DNA of 64,000 nt from DATKQD01 sp050695655. Its GTDB lineage: Bacteria > Chloroflexota > JAJPGV01. The notes beneath the pieces were generated by a model, which did not search any database, had not been told where the DNA came from, and saw only the letters and a program-made list of their open reading frames with translations. The DNA lies in contig JBOGTU010000077.1 in the NCBI GenBank assembly GCA_050695655.1, positions 40,179-104,178 on the forward strand, in the 5' to 3' direction. Shown piece after piece: positions 32,148 to 40,004 of the stretch; the first letter of the stretch is position 1, and every line of letters starts with the position of its first letter. The position numbers and the translations under genes were made by a program.

Positions 32148-33443
32148 TCAACTGCCGGTGCACTGGTGGTGGTAAACCTGCGTCAGCTGCTGCACGAAGC
32201 CGCTGGGGTCGCTCATCACCTCGGCGGCAATGCCATTCAAAAATTGATCCAGCTTGTCCACCGGGCCGGCTTTGCCGCCGGGGTAGAACCACAGCCACAC
32301 GTCCGCCTGGTGGCGAAAGGCTGTGAGCTCGGTATCGTAGCAGCCCTGAACGCTGGTGATGTCCACTCCGCCCCAGTAGTCCAGCGCATGGGAGCTTTCG
32401 TGCGCAATGAGGTCGGCGATGTCGTGCGCGTCCTCTCCAAGGCTCGTGCTGTTGATGCGGATCGTGTTGTCGTCCGGGCTGAAGTAGCCCAGTTCACCTG
32501 GCTGGCTGATCGTGGCGACAATGACGTTGACCTGATGGTCGGCCAGGTTCTGCATGTAGGCGGTGTGGTGCGCTTGGTCGTACTGCCGCAGCAGGTCGAC
32601 TGCCGGTTGCAGCACGGCCATGGCCTGCGCGGCGGGTGGTTGGCCGGGCGCCGCCTGGCCGGGGCTGAGGCCAACCTGCGCCGCCGTGGGGACCAGGCCA
32701 AACTGCTTGGCCAGGTCGCCCCCCAGAATCGGCACCACGGTGCCGGCCGCCGGCTGGCCCGGCACCCTATCGAGCCATAGCTGGAAGGCGGCACGCTGAA
32801 AGCGCTGCACAATGAACGGGCCAGCGCGCACCGGCAGCGAAGTGGGCAGGCCGTACAAGCTGATCGCATCCGCCGTGTTCCACGGGCCGGCTGTGGGGTT
32901 GGGATTGGCGAGGAACTTGGCCTTAATCGGTGCGTTGGTGAGCCAGCCGAAACGGATCTGCACTGCTTTGGCGTACTTGCCATCGGAGCCATCGTTGGCG
33001 ATGGGCGGAGGAATGCCAAGCGCCTGGAGCCGCGCATCGTCGCCCTGCCGGCTGAGCTGATCGAACAGGTTGGCTAGCTCCACGCCATCGGCCTCCGGGT
33101 GCCACTGCAGCAGCGCGGTCTGGGTGGCCTGGTAAACGAAGCCGTCCGCGCCCAGGTAGCGGTTAGACGCGGGATAGCCCAGATCTGCCACGCCGCCCAG
33201 GTGGGCGAAGGCGGAGTAGAGCTTTATGGTTTGGCCGCGTCCATCCAGCCCCGTGTCCTGAATCTCAAAGCCCCGGCCGCCGCCCCCTCCGGCCTGGCTG
33301 TAGAACCAGCCCGAAGCCACTTGGTAATCCACCGGCGCCGCCTGAACGCGCGGCGGGGCCAGCCACAGCAGAGTGGCGCCGATCAGCACCGCGACCAGCA
33401 TTTTGCTCACGCATCGCCCGGCCGCGGTTGGAAAATGCCCCAC
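32148..33443 (-). CDS. Secreted zinc-metallopeptidase-like protein (HExxH)
   Basis: Exported protein of 431 residues. A signal sequence (KMLVAVLIGATLLWLAPPRVQA) ends in an AxA-like site. The central region (FWYSQ-type repeats FYSQAGGG, GYPASNRYLGADGFVYQATQTALLQWHP) resembles LGFP/wall-associated modules and carries no obvious catalytic residues. The C-terminal third has a zincin motif, H348-E-S-S-H352 in IADLIAHESSHALDYWGG, with CYDTELTAFRHQADVW about 20 residues on as the likely third-ligand helix. Peptidase activity is inferred from the motif. GTG 33443 lies 5 nt after TACTGT (33449-33454, minus strand); ATG 33401 would also keep the signal peptide. Confidence 0.7.
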   Translation of the reverse strand: MGHFPTAAGRCVSKMLVAVLIGATLLWLAPPRVQAAPVDYQVASGWFYSQAGGGGGRGFEIQDTGLDGRGQTIKLYSAFAHLGGVADLGYPASNRYLGADGFVYQATQTALLQWHPEADGVELANLFDQLSRQGDDARLQALGIPPPIANDGSDGKYAKAVQIRFGWLTNAPIKAKFLANPNPTAGPWNTADAISLYGLPTSLPVRAGPFIVQRFQRAAFQLWLDRVPGQPAAGTVVPILGGDLAKQFGLVPTAAQVGLSPGQAAPGQPPAAQAMAVLQPAVDLLRQYDQAHHTAYMQNLADHQVNVIVATISQPGELGYFSPDDNTIRINSTSLGEDAHDIADLIAHESSHALDYWGGVDITSVQGCYDTELTAFRHQADVWLWFYPGGKAGPVDKLDQFLNGIAAEVMSDPSGFVQQLTQVYHHQCTGS

Positions 33444-33569
33444 AACGAACAGTAAACGCTGCACGGTGCATAGAAGTTATCGCGAGGGTCACCGGGGGCA
33501 GGAAATCACCACCAGCAGGAACAGCATCGTGCCCGCTGGCGATGCTAGTGCTCAGACAGTCTGGGGCTT

Positions 33570-34595
33570 CTACACCACGACGTCGCCGCCACCACCGCGG
33601 ATGACGACGATCTCATCCGCCTCTTCGAGCCGCCGGATGATCTTGACGATGCGCTGCTGTGCCTCTTCCACATTGCGCAGCCGCACCGGGCCGGACACGG
33701 CCATATCTTCCCGCAGCATGTCCGCCGCGCGGGTGGACATGTTCTTGAAAATGCGCTCCTTCACGCCTTCGCTGGCGCCACGCACGGCCATGGCAAGCTC
33801 TTTGGCGTCCACCTCTTTCAGGACACGCTGAATGGACTTGTCGTCCAGCAGGGTCACATTTTCGAAGACGAACATGTGCTTCTTGATGTCTTCGGCCAGG
33901 TCCGGCGCATCCTGGTCGAGCGTATCCAGGATGTTTTTCTCGGTGACGCGGTCCACCTGGTTCATCACCTTCACCAGGTAGTCCAGTCCGCCCATCGTGG
34001 TGGTTTCCTGGGTGAGCACGCCACCCAGCTTCTTCTCCAGCGCGGCGCCCACCACCTCCATGATGTCCGGGCTGGTGCGGTCCATGGTGGCGATGCGGCG
34101 GGCGACGTCCGGCTGGATCTGCGCCTCCAGCGCCGCGAGAATGGCGGCGGACTGGATGGGTGTGAGGTTCGAGAGGATGAGGGCCAGCGTTTGGGGGTGC
34201 TCGTTCTGAAGGTAGCTCACCAACTGCACGGGGTCGGCCTTCTTGATGAAGGCGAAGGGCGTGGCCTTCATGGACGAGGTGATCTTGTCCAGGATCTCGT
34301 CGGCCTTTTCTTTGCCCAGGGCGCGCATCAGCGCGTCTTTGGCAAAGTCCACCCCGCCGGAGCTCACGTATTCGTGGCCCAGGGAGAGCTGGTAGGCTTC
34401 CTCGAACAGCGCGTCGCGAACGGCCGGATCCAGCCGCTCCATGTTCAGCAGCTCAGTGGTGATCTTGTCGATCTCACCCTCGGGCATCACCTTCAAGATG
34501 CCGCCGCTGATCTCGGGGCCAAGGCCAATGAGCAGGCCGGCGGCCTTCTCCTTGCCGGTCAGGGTGGTGAGCGATGTGCTTGCGTTGACGGCCAC
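33570..34595 (-). CDS. fliG: Flagellar motor switch protein FliG (orphan gene)
   Basis: Cytoplasmic rotor protein that couples the MS ring to stator units. The 341-residue product is full length. The N-terminal domain has TGKEKAAGLLIGLGPEISGGILKVM. The middle domain has the hallmark EHPQT (VSYLQNEHPQTLALILSNL) and MDRTSPDIMEVV. The C-terminal torque domain has MFVFENVTLLDDKSIQRVLKEVD, VKERIFKNMSTRAADMLREDM and GPVRLRNVEEAQQRIVKIIRRLEE, retaining the charged residues that face MotA. GTG 34595 follows GAGAGGGG by 9 nt. No other flagellar gene is in the window; neighbours are a zincin and a sugar kinase. A function in a flagellum encoded elsewhere, or a non-flagellar role, remains open. Confidence 0.92.
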   Translation of the reverse strand: MAVNASTSLTTLTGKEKAAGLLIGLGPEISGGILKVMPEGEIDKITTELLNMERLDPAVRDALFEEAYQLSLGHEYVSSGGVDFAKDALMRALGKEKADEILDKITSSMKATPFAFIKKADPVQLVSYLQNEHPQTLALILSNLTPIQSAAILAALEAQIQPDVARRIATMDRTSPDIMEVVGAALEKKLGGVLTQETTTMGGLDYLVKVMNQVDRVTEKNILDTLDQDAPDLAEDIKKHMFVFENVTLLDDKSIQRVLKEVDAKELAMAVRGASEGVKERIFKNMSTRAADMLREDMAVSGPVRLRNVEEAQQRIVKIIRRLEEADEIVVIRGGGGDVVV

Positions 34596-34778
34596 GATGA
34601 CGACCCCTCTCTCGCTGAGCTGCCGAGCTGCCCGAATCTTAGCGCCTGGCCCTACCCGCGCGCGCTAGTCACGCCGCGGCGCTAGGAGCCCTACCTTCAA
34701 GCATCGGCCAGAACACGCATTTGGTCCACCGCCGGCTGCGCGCAGTGCCTGTTTCCTGCTTGATGTAGAGTCTCGCTC

Positions 34779-35495
34779 ATGGATGGAGAAGGGAATCCGC
34801 GTACGCTGGCCATCGACATCGGCGGGACAGGGTTGAAGATGGAGGTCATTGACGTGAACGGGCAGCCGCTCACTCAGCGGGCGCGCGTAGTGACACCTCA
34901 TCCGGCTAAGCCGGCCGCCGTCCTGGCCGCGCTCAAAGGGCTGCTCGCCAACCAGGGGACATTTGACCGCGTCTCCGCCGGTTTTCCTGGCGTGGTGGTG
35001 GACGGCGTCACCAAAACGGCGCCCAACCTGCACCCCTCCTGGCGCGACTTCAACCTGGCCGATGCCTTGCGGGAGATGACGCAGCGCCCGGTGCACGTGG
35101 CCAACGATGCCGACGTGCAGGGCTACGGCGACATCGAGGGCCAGGGCGTGGAGATGGTGCTCACCCTCGGCACCGGCCTTGGCTCGGCGGTCTACGTGGA
35201 TGGCCGGCTGCTGCCGAATCTGGAACTGGGCCACCAGCCGTTCGACCGCGGGCAAACCTATGAGGAGCGCCTCGGCAACGCCGCGCTGGACAAGGTTGGC
35301 CCCAGGCGCTGGCGCAAGCGCGTGCTGCAGGTGGTGCACCAGCTGGAGCCCATCTGGAACTACCGCCTGCTCTACTTGGGTGGCGGCAACGCGCGCCTCC
35401 TCCATAAGGGCGACCTACCCGCCAACGTCCGCATCGCCTCCAACACCGCCGGCCTCCTGGGCGGCATCGCCCTCTGGCAAGACCGCGGCCGCTGA
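34779..35495 (+). CDS. ROK-family kinase, polyphosphate-glucokinase-like
   Basis: Sugar kinase of 238 residues. RTLAIDIGGTGLKMEVIDVNG is the phosphate-1 loop. VSAGFPGVVVDGVTKTAPNL and the catalytic-Asp region VHVANDADVQGYGDIEG follow, then MVLTLGTGLGSAVYVDGRLLPNLELGHQPF and a C-terminal LLYLGGGNARLL. The short length and the absence of the usual ROK zinc-binding cysteine cluster match polyphosphate/ATP glucokinases (PPGK) rather than repressor-type ROK proteins. Phosphoryl donor use cannot be read from sequence. ATG 34779 is 7 nt after TAGAGT (34766-34771), fitting leaderless expression. Divergent from fliG. Confidence 0.82.
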   Translation: MDGEGNPRTLAIDIGGTGLKMEVIDVNGQPLTQRARVVTPHPAKPAAVLAALKGLLANQGTFDRVSAGFPGVVVDGVTKTAPNLHPSWRDFNLADALREMTQRPVHVANDADVQGYGDIEGQGVEMVLTLGTGLGSAVYVDGRLLPNLELGHQPFDRGQTYEERLGNAALDKVGPRRWRKRVLQVVHQLEPIWNYRLLYLGGGNARLLHKGDLPANVRIASNTAGLLGGIALWQDRGR

Positions 35496-35713
35496 GCCTA
35501 CCCTTAATAGGCGGGTGCAGCGCGCCAAGGGGCTCTCGAAGGTCCCAACGTTCTACGGTAGTTATCCCGATGACACCAAGAATTGGGGCGCGTATAGGCC
35601 GAGTACCCACGCAGCCTGCACTTGCATAGCCCGCATGCGTAGCCCTTTCCACAAAGCCGATTCTTGTGGGTGATGGGCAAAGGTTGAGCACGATGCTTCG
35701 GCACGTGGAGTAG

Positions 35714-35743
35714 TTGACTGGCGACCAGGAACTGCCTTACGAT
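35714..35743 (+). promoter_or_regulatory. Candidate promoter for the DUF3467/DUF4258/YgiT operon
   Basis: TTGACT (35714-35719) and TACGAT (35738-35743) are 18 bp apart. Transcription towards 35935 would produce a leader of about 185 nt holding the hairpin at 35792-35828. The rest of 35496-35934 has visibly lower GC than its surroundings and no gene that I can recognise. Confidence 0.45.
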
Positions 35744-35791
35744 CATGCTCAGGAGATCAGTTCGCAGCGCGATCTTCCTGGGCGTGGAAAT

Positions 35792-35828
35792 GAAACAGGC
35801 GCCCTCGGGAAGCTCAGGTGCCTGTTTT
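35792..35828 (+). terminator. Terminator-like hairpin in the leader of the accessory operon
   Basis: AAACAGGC (35793-35800) pairs perfectly with GCCTGTTT (35820-35827). The stem extends inward by three more pairs including one G-T, and the downstream arm ends in TTTTC. It could terminate read-through from the ROK kinase or attenuate the downstream operon. The U-run is short, so strength is uncertain. Confidence 0.4.
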
Positions 35829-35934
35829 CGGTAGGTACGAGTTCGACACCTAGGCTACGGCCTCCCGCTCAGAAACCAGGCTCCTCGGGAGGGGCTTACA
35901 GGGCTATGCCCACGCAGGCAAGAAAGGGACCGTA

Positions 35935-36234
35935 GTGGAACAGATCAGAGAGCCAGTCGAGGATGGACCTGTCGCCGATGTTTACGCTGATGCGATGGGA
36001 TTGGCAGTCTCAGCGTTTACCGTCACGCTGTTGTACAGTCAGGCAAGCTCCAGGCCGAATCAACCGCCCACGCTGAAGGCGCGAATCCGGATGAGTCCAG
36101 AGCACGCCAAGGTGATGGCCATCCTGCTGAAGAAGGCTATCCGGGGATACGAGGAACAATTCAGCGCACAGATAAACGTGCCGCCTCAGGTCCTGGCGGG
36201 GCTTGGTATTTCCCCGCACGACGATTGGCTCTAG
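35935..36234 (+). CDS. DUF3467-domain protein
   Basis: A 99-residue protein. The pattern YADAMGLAVSAFTVTLLYSQ, then LKARIRMSPEHAKVMAILLKKAIRGYEEQF, is characteristic of DUF3467, a small family of unknown function whose members share the R(V/I)RMSPxHAK motif. GTG 35935 has AAGGGA upstream. It is first of three closely spaced genes (12 nt to the next). Association with a toxin-antitoxin-like pair suggests, without proof, a regulatory or accessory role. Base composition is lower in GC than the flanking chromosome. Confidence 0.72.
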   Translation: MEQIREPVEDGPVADVYADAMGLAVSAFTVTLLYSQASSRPNQPPTLKARIRMSPEHAKVMAILLKKAIRGYEEQFSAQINVPPQVLAGLGISPHDDWL

Positions 36235-36246
36235 GCGTGTCCGGCC

Positions 36247-36576
36247 ATGACCGAGGGCGAATTGCTGTGTGACATCAGGGATGCCATTCGACGCTGTGGG
36301 CTTATCTACAGCGAGCATGTGGCCCAGCGGATACTCGAGCGGAAACAGCCGAACCGGCTACAGATTGCCACGATCCTGACGACCATCACATCAGAGCTCC
36401 TTGAGCGTTATGTCCACCGGGGTGGGCCGGTAGCTCTTGTGCGCGGTTCCGCAGATGGTCGTGTAGGGCACGTGGTATGCTGCGAACCACGACCGGAGGT
36501 CTGCGTCATCACTGCCTACTGGCCTTCTCCAGACCAATGGGACGCTGAGTTTAGACGGAGAGTGCAAGGCACATAG
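36247..36576 (+). CDS. DUF4258-domain protein, putative toxin
   Basis: A 109-residue protein with the DUF4258 layout: IYSEHVAQRILERKQ near the N-terminus (conserved S-x-H and R-x-x-x-R), a central helix, then GRVGHVVCCEPRPEVCVITAYWPSPDQWDAEFRRR. DUF4258 proteins are small RelE/MqsR-like folds frequently encoded immediately before a YgiT-type zinc-finger protein, as here, and are regarded as toxins by association. ATG 36247 follows the DUF3467 gene by 12 nt, and the stop is 2 nt before the next ATG. Toxicity is inference. Confidence 0.72.
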   Translation: MTEGELLCDIRDAIRRCGLIYSEHVAQRILERKQPNRLQIATILTTITSELLERYVHRGGPVALVRGSADGRVGHVVCCEPRPEVCVITAYWPSPDQWDAEFRRRVQGT

Positions 36577-36578
36577 CT

Positions 36579-36920
36579 ATGAACTGCCAAGCGTGCGGGG
36601 GCCACATGGAAGAACAAACCACTCGGTTCTGCGCGTGTGAGAAAGCCATGCCGATCATTGTGGAAGATGTCCCGACTTACGTGTGTACCCAGTGCGGCGC
36701 GAAAGCGTTCAGCGATGCGACGCTGCAAATGCTGGAGCGCGCCACATCTGGCGCCGCACCATTGGCCAAGATGCTGACCCTCTTGGCCTATGACTTCAAA
36801 ACGCTTGGACAAGAACAACCAAATCCGCCGATTGTCTTCGAGTTCGACGGACTGCAGATGCCACCCGTTGCGTCGGCGACATTCGAGCTCCTCCCGCCGA
36901 CAGCCGTACCGTTCGTCTAA
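36579..36920 (+). CDS. YgiT-type zinc-finger protein (MqsA N-domain-like antitoxin)
   Basis: A 113-residue protein. The N-terminal zinc module has CQACGG near residue 4, IIVEDVPTYVCTQCGAKAFSD completing the second CxxC, and a helix before residue 60, as in YgiT/MqsA. The C-terminal half (residues 60-113) lacks an obvious HTH and is unlike MqsA, so DNA binding is doubtful; it may act only as the toxin-binding part. It is the last gene of the module. The antitoxin assignment rests on pairing with the DUF4258 gene. Confidence 0.72.
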   Translation: MNCQACGGHMEEQTTRFCACEKAMPIIVEDVPTYVCTQCGAKAFSDATLQMLERATSGAAPLAKMLTLLAYDFKTLGQEQPNPPIVFEFDGLQMPPVASATFELLPPTAVPFV

Positions 36921-36935
36921 TTCATCAGCACCTCG

Positions 36936-37070
36936 AAACGCTCTGCGTCCGTAGTGTCGCGCGCGCTGCGGCGGCTCGTCGCCCCAACGCAGACGGGGCA
37001 GGTACTCGCGGTATTCCTGATCTGTCAAGCGCAGAATCGCCCGAAAGCTGAGAACCTGCTTCCCACGCAT
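36936..37070 (-). pseudogene. Possible IS1595-type transposase N-terminal remnant
   Basis: On the minus strand a short frame reads LSFRAILRLTDQEYREYLPRLRWGDEPP and then YGRRAF. The spacing of F, REYL, LRWGDEP and a basic segment resembles the start of IS1595-family transposases just before their first CPxCG. The cysteines themselves are missing and no downstream catalytic domain follows. It lies at the edge of the low-GC island, which would suit a decayed insertion. Weak call; chance similarity is possible. Confidence 0.25.
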
Positions 37071-37147
37071 GTGGTCACGCTACTCCCCTAACTGATTCTC
37101 ACGGGGATAATAACTGTTTACTTATGAAATAACGCCAAAATACCCCG

Positions 37148-37176
37148 TTGACTGTAATAGTTGCGCGCCATACAGT
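37148..37176 (+). promoter_or_regulatory. Promoter of folC
   Basis: TTGACT (37148-37153) and TACAGT (37171-37176) are exactly 17 bp apart in an AT-rich stretch. The ATG of folC is 12 nt after the -10, so the leader would be about 5 nt. Confidence 0.7.
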
Positions 37177-37188
37177 GGCTGCCACAAC

Positions 37189-38589
37189 ATGGCGACACGG
37201 GCTGAAGGGCTGACCTGGAGGGCGAGCGCACCGGGGCAAGTGCCGGTTATAAGCTACGAGGAGGCGCTGCGCTACCTCTACTCCTTCACCAACTATGAGA
37301 CGCGCGCCGCGCCACGGGGGGCTTTCAAGCTCACACGCATGGAGCGGCTGCTGGACGTGGCCGAGCGGCCGGAACGACGCTATCCATCGGTGCTCGTGGC
37401 GGGCACCAAGGGCAAGGGCTCCACGGCGGCCATGCTGGCGGCCATCGCCACGGCGGCCGGCAAGCGCGTGGGCTTTTACTCCTCGCCGCACCTGAACACT
37501 CACCGCGAGCGTTACCGGCTGCAGGGCGCGCCAATCGCGAAGGACGTGTTCGTACAGCAGGTGGCACAGTTGCCCGGGTTGCTGGCCGAGATGGAACGGC
37601 GCTGGCCGGAGCTGGGGGCGGTCACGCTGTTTGAGCTGTGCACGCTGCTCGCCTTCCGTTGGTTCGCCGAAGAGGTGGTGGATCTGGCGGTGGTGGAAGT
37701 GGGCGTGGGCGGCCGGCTCGACTGCACCAATGTGCTGCGGCCGCAGCTGTCGCTGATTGCACCCATCAGCTACGACCATCGAGACGTGCTGGGCAACACG
37801 CTGACTGAGATCGCGTTCGAGAAGGCCGGCATCATCAAGCCCGGCCACCTGGTGCTGTCTGCTCCGCAGACGGATGAAGCGGCGGCGGTGCTGCGGCGGG
37901 TGGCGGCCGAGCAAAGCGCGCCGTTGCGCATGGTGCCGCCGGGCGCGCCGGTGGGCGATCCACTGCGCATCGTGGCTGGGCCGCCACTGCCGCCGCGCCT
38001 GGGCCAGTGGTTCCGGCCCCAGCAGTGGCCCGAGGCCGAGGAGCCCTGCTGGCTCAGCCTGCTGGGCGAGCACCAGCTGACCAATGCCGCCGTGGCCGTC
38101 GAAGCCGCGACGGAGCTGGGCTTCGGAGAGGCCGCCATCCGCCAGGGGCTGGCGGATGTACGCTGGCCGGGGCGGCTCGAAGTGCTGCGCGCCCAGCCCC
38201 TGACTGTGGGTGATGGGGCGCAAAACGGTGCCTCCATGGAGCGCCTGGTCGAGGCGCTGCGCCGCCACTTCAGCTACCGCCGGCTGCGGCTGGTGCTGGG
38301 CTTCTCCGCGGACAAGGAAATTCCCGCAATGGCTCGGGTGCTCAACCCCGTGGCGGACGAGATTATCCTCACCCGCTCCCGCCATCCCCGCGCGGCCAAC
38401 CCGGCTGCCCTGCGGGCGCACTTCCCGACCGGCCACATCACCGACTCGTTGGAAGAAGCGCTGGCTCTGGTGGATGCGCACGCCTGCCCCGAGGACCTGA
38501 CACTCGTGACCGGCAGCCTCTTCCCCGTTGGTGGCGCCCGCTTTCTGTACGGCCTCGTTCCACCCGAAGAGCAAGATCCGCTCGACTGA
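37189..38589 (+). CDS. folC: Folylpolyglutamate/dihydrofolate synthase
   Basis: Mur-ligase-type ATP-dependent enzyme adding glutamate to dihydropteroate or folates, 466 residues. Motifs: the P-loop VAGTKGKGSTAAMLAAI (about 70-86), the omega-loop YSSPHLNTHRERYR, VDLAVVEVGVGGRLDCTNVL, ISYDHRDVLGNTLTEIAFEKAGIIKPG, and the second-domain start RWPGRLEVL. The usual DGAHN motif of the C-terminal domain reads DGAQN. The first 20 residues are an extension rarely seen. It is followed by the cobalamin genes on the same strand after a 114-nt gap, and supplies folate for the MetF and MetE-type reactions encoded nearby. Confidence 0.92.
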   Translation: MATRAEGLTWRASAPGQVPVISYEEALRYLYSFTNYETRAAPRGAFKLTRMERLLDVAERPERRYPSVLVAGTKGKGSTAAMLAAIATAAGKRVGFYSSPHLNTHRERYRLQGAPIAKDVFVQQVAQLPGLLAEMERRWPELGAVTLFELCTLLAFRWFAEEVVDLAVVEVGVGGRLDCTNVLRPQLSLIAPISYDHRDVLGNTLTEIAFEKAGIIKPGHLVLSAPQTDEAAAVLRRVAAEQSAPLRMVPPGAPVGDPLRIVAGPPLPPRLGQWFRPQQWPEAEEPCWLSLLGEHQLTNAAVAVEAATELGFGEAAIRQGLADVRWPGRLEVLRAQPLTVGDGAQNGASMERLVEALRRHFSYRRLRLVLGFSADKEIPAMARVLNPVADEIILTRSRHPRAANPAALRAHFPTGHITDSLEEALALVDAHACPEDLTLVTGSLFPVGGARFLYGLVPPEEQDPLD

Positions 38590-38703
38590 CCGCATCCGCT
38601 CGCCCAGTGCCAGGCACGAGGACAACGCATCGGCGCATCTCGGCGTAGGAGTACCCTCACAGCTGATGCGCGTGCGTTTCGGGCTGCTCGCGGTCAAGGC
38701 GCC

Positions 38704-39381
38704 GTGAGCGAGCCGCTGCCAGCCGAGCTGGACGTTGCCGGCGCAGTGGTCGCGGCGGAAGGCACACGGCTGCTGCTGTGCCGGCACGGCCAAACCGCCA
38801 TGAACGCGCAATCGCGCTACCAGGGGCAGATCGATGCCCCGCTGGATGCCACCGGCCGCACCCAGGCGGCCGCGCTGGCGGTGCGGCTGGCTGGCGAGCG
38901 CATCGACGCCGCCGTCAGCAGCGATCTGCGGCGCGCTGCCCAGACCGCCGCCATTGCCCTGGGTGAGCGCAAGCTGCCCGTTGCGTGGGATGCACGCCTG
39001 CGCGAGGCTGCCTTCGGCCGCTGGGAGGGCCTCAACTTCGCGGAAATCGAGCAGCGTTATCCAGCCGACGCGGCGGCGCGCCGAGCCGATCCGGTTCGCT
39101 TTGCCATTCCTGGTGGCGGCGAGTCGCTGCTCGATGTCGCCGTGCGCGCCGCGGCCTTCCTGCGCGAGGCGCTGCCCCAGCACGCCGGACAATCCCTCTT
39201 GCTCGTGGCCCACGGCGGCACCCTCAATAGCCTCCTCACGGTGCTGCTGCGCCTGCCCCTCAGCTCCTGGTCCCGGCTGCGCAACCACAACGCCAACCTC
39301 AGCATGCTGGACATCCTCCAGGGGCGGCCTCGGCTGCTGATCTTCAATGAAACCTGGCACCTGGAGGAGCAGGTCCCATGA
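38704..39381 (+). CDS. cobC: Histidine phosphatase family protein, alpha-ribazole phosphatase-like
   Basis: Branch 1 histidine phosphatase of 225 residues. The catalytic motif is LLLCRHGQTAMNAQSRYQGQID (phospho-accepting His in RHG), with a second catalytic His in LLLVAHGGTLNSLL and EAAFGRWEGLNFAEIEQRYP between. Its 4-nt overlap (ATGA) with cobU strongly suggests CobC, the alpha-ribazole-5'-phosphate phosphatase of the cobalamin nucleotide loop; on sequence alone a phosphoglycerate-mutase-like role cannot be excluded. GTG 38704 is the only sensible start. Confidence 0.78.
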   Translation: MSEPLPAELDVAGAVVAAEGTRLLLCRHGQTAMNAQSRYQGQIDAPLDATGRTQAAALAVRLAGERIDAAVSSDLRRAAQTAAIALGERKLPVAWDARLREAAFGRWEGLNFAEIEQRYPADAAARRADPVRFAIPGGGESLLDVAVRAAAFLREALPQHAGQSLLLVAHGGTLNSLLTVLLRLPLSSWSRLRNHNANLSMLDILQGRPRLLIFNETWHLEEQVP

Positions 39382-39917
39382 TCCCGCCAGACCGCCACCC
39401 CGGCAGCCTGACGCTGATCACGGGCGGAGCGCGCGGCGGCAAGTCCGCCCAGGCCGAGAAGCTGGTTCGCCTGGCCGGTGGCCAGGTGGTCTACGTGGCC
39501 ACCGCCGAAGCTGGAGACGACGAAATGCGCACCCGTATTGCCGCCCACAAGGCGGCCCGGCCGGCCAGCTGGCACACCATTGAGGAGCCGCTGCACCCTT
39601 CACGGAGGCTGGCGGCCGCTGGGGCGGGCACCGTGCTGCTGGACTGCCTCACACTGCTGGTGAGCAATCTTCTCCTGGCAGGCGAGGCCATTCGCGCGGA
39701 GATCGATGCGCTGCTGGCCTGGCAGCGCGCCAGCGGCGCCACCCTGGTGGTGGTGAGCAACGAGGTCGGCTGGGGCATCGTGCCGGATAACCCGCTGGCG
39801 CGCCGCTATCAGGACGAGCTGGGCTGGGCCAACCAGCGGGTAGCCGCCGCCGCCAATGACGTCGTCCTGATGGTCGCGGGCATACCCATGCCCATCAAGG
39901 GCGCGCCGGCGGGGTGA
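39378..39917 (+). CDS. cobU: Adenosylcobinamide kinase/adenosylcobinamide-phosphate guanylyltransferase
   Basis: Bifunctional CobU/CobP enzyme of the cobalamin nucleotide loop: it phosphorylates adenosylcobinamide and then adds GMP. In 179 residues: the P-loop LITGGARGGKSAQAEKL, VVYVATAEAGDDEMRTRIAAHKA, the guanylylation-region His in SWHTIEEPL, VLLDCLTLLVSNLLL, and VVVSNEVGWGIVPDNPLARRYQDELGWANQ. All are diagnostic. Coupled to the cobC-like gene by a 4-nt overlap. CobS and CobT are not in the window, so remodelling or salvage of cobamides must be completed elsewhere. Confidence 0.94.
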   Translation: MIPPDRHPGSLTLITGGARGGKSAQAEKLVRLAGGQVVYVATAEAGDDEMRTRIAAHKAARPASWHTIEEPLHPSRRLAAAGAGTVLLDCLTLLVSNLLLAGEAIRAEIDALLAWQRASGATLVVVSNEVGWGIVPDNPLARRYQDELGWANQRVAAAANDVVLMVAGIPMPIKGAPAG

Positions 39918-40004
39918 CAGCGTTCCAAGCCGAACCACTGCTCCACTTCCAGTTGGAGCGGTAGGATACGTACCGCCAGGCATACCTGAAGGAGGCCCAA
40001 CATC

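Noticed and set aside
35830..35862. GAGTTCGAC with flanking AGGT/ACCT, resembling a tRNA T-arm
   Set aside because: The 5-bp stem around the TTCGA loop does not pair properly and no D-arm, anticodon arm or acceptor stem can be built upstream.
36516..36935. Minus-strand frame continuing from the possible transposase remnant
   Set aside because: It is antisense to the YgiT-type gene, whose zinc-finger motif is clear; only the part beyond 36935 was considered.
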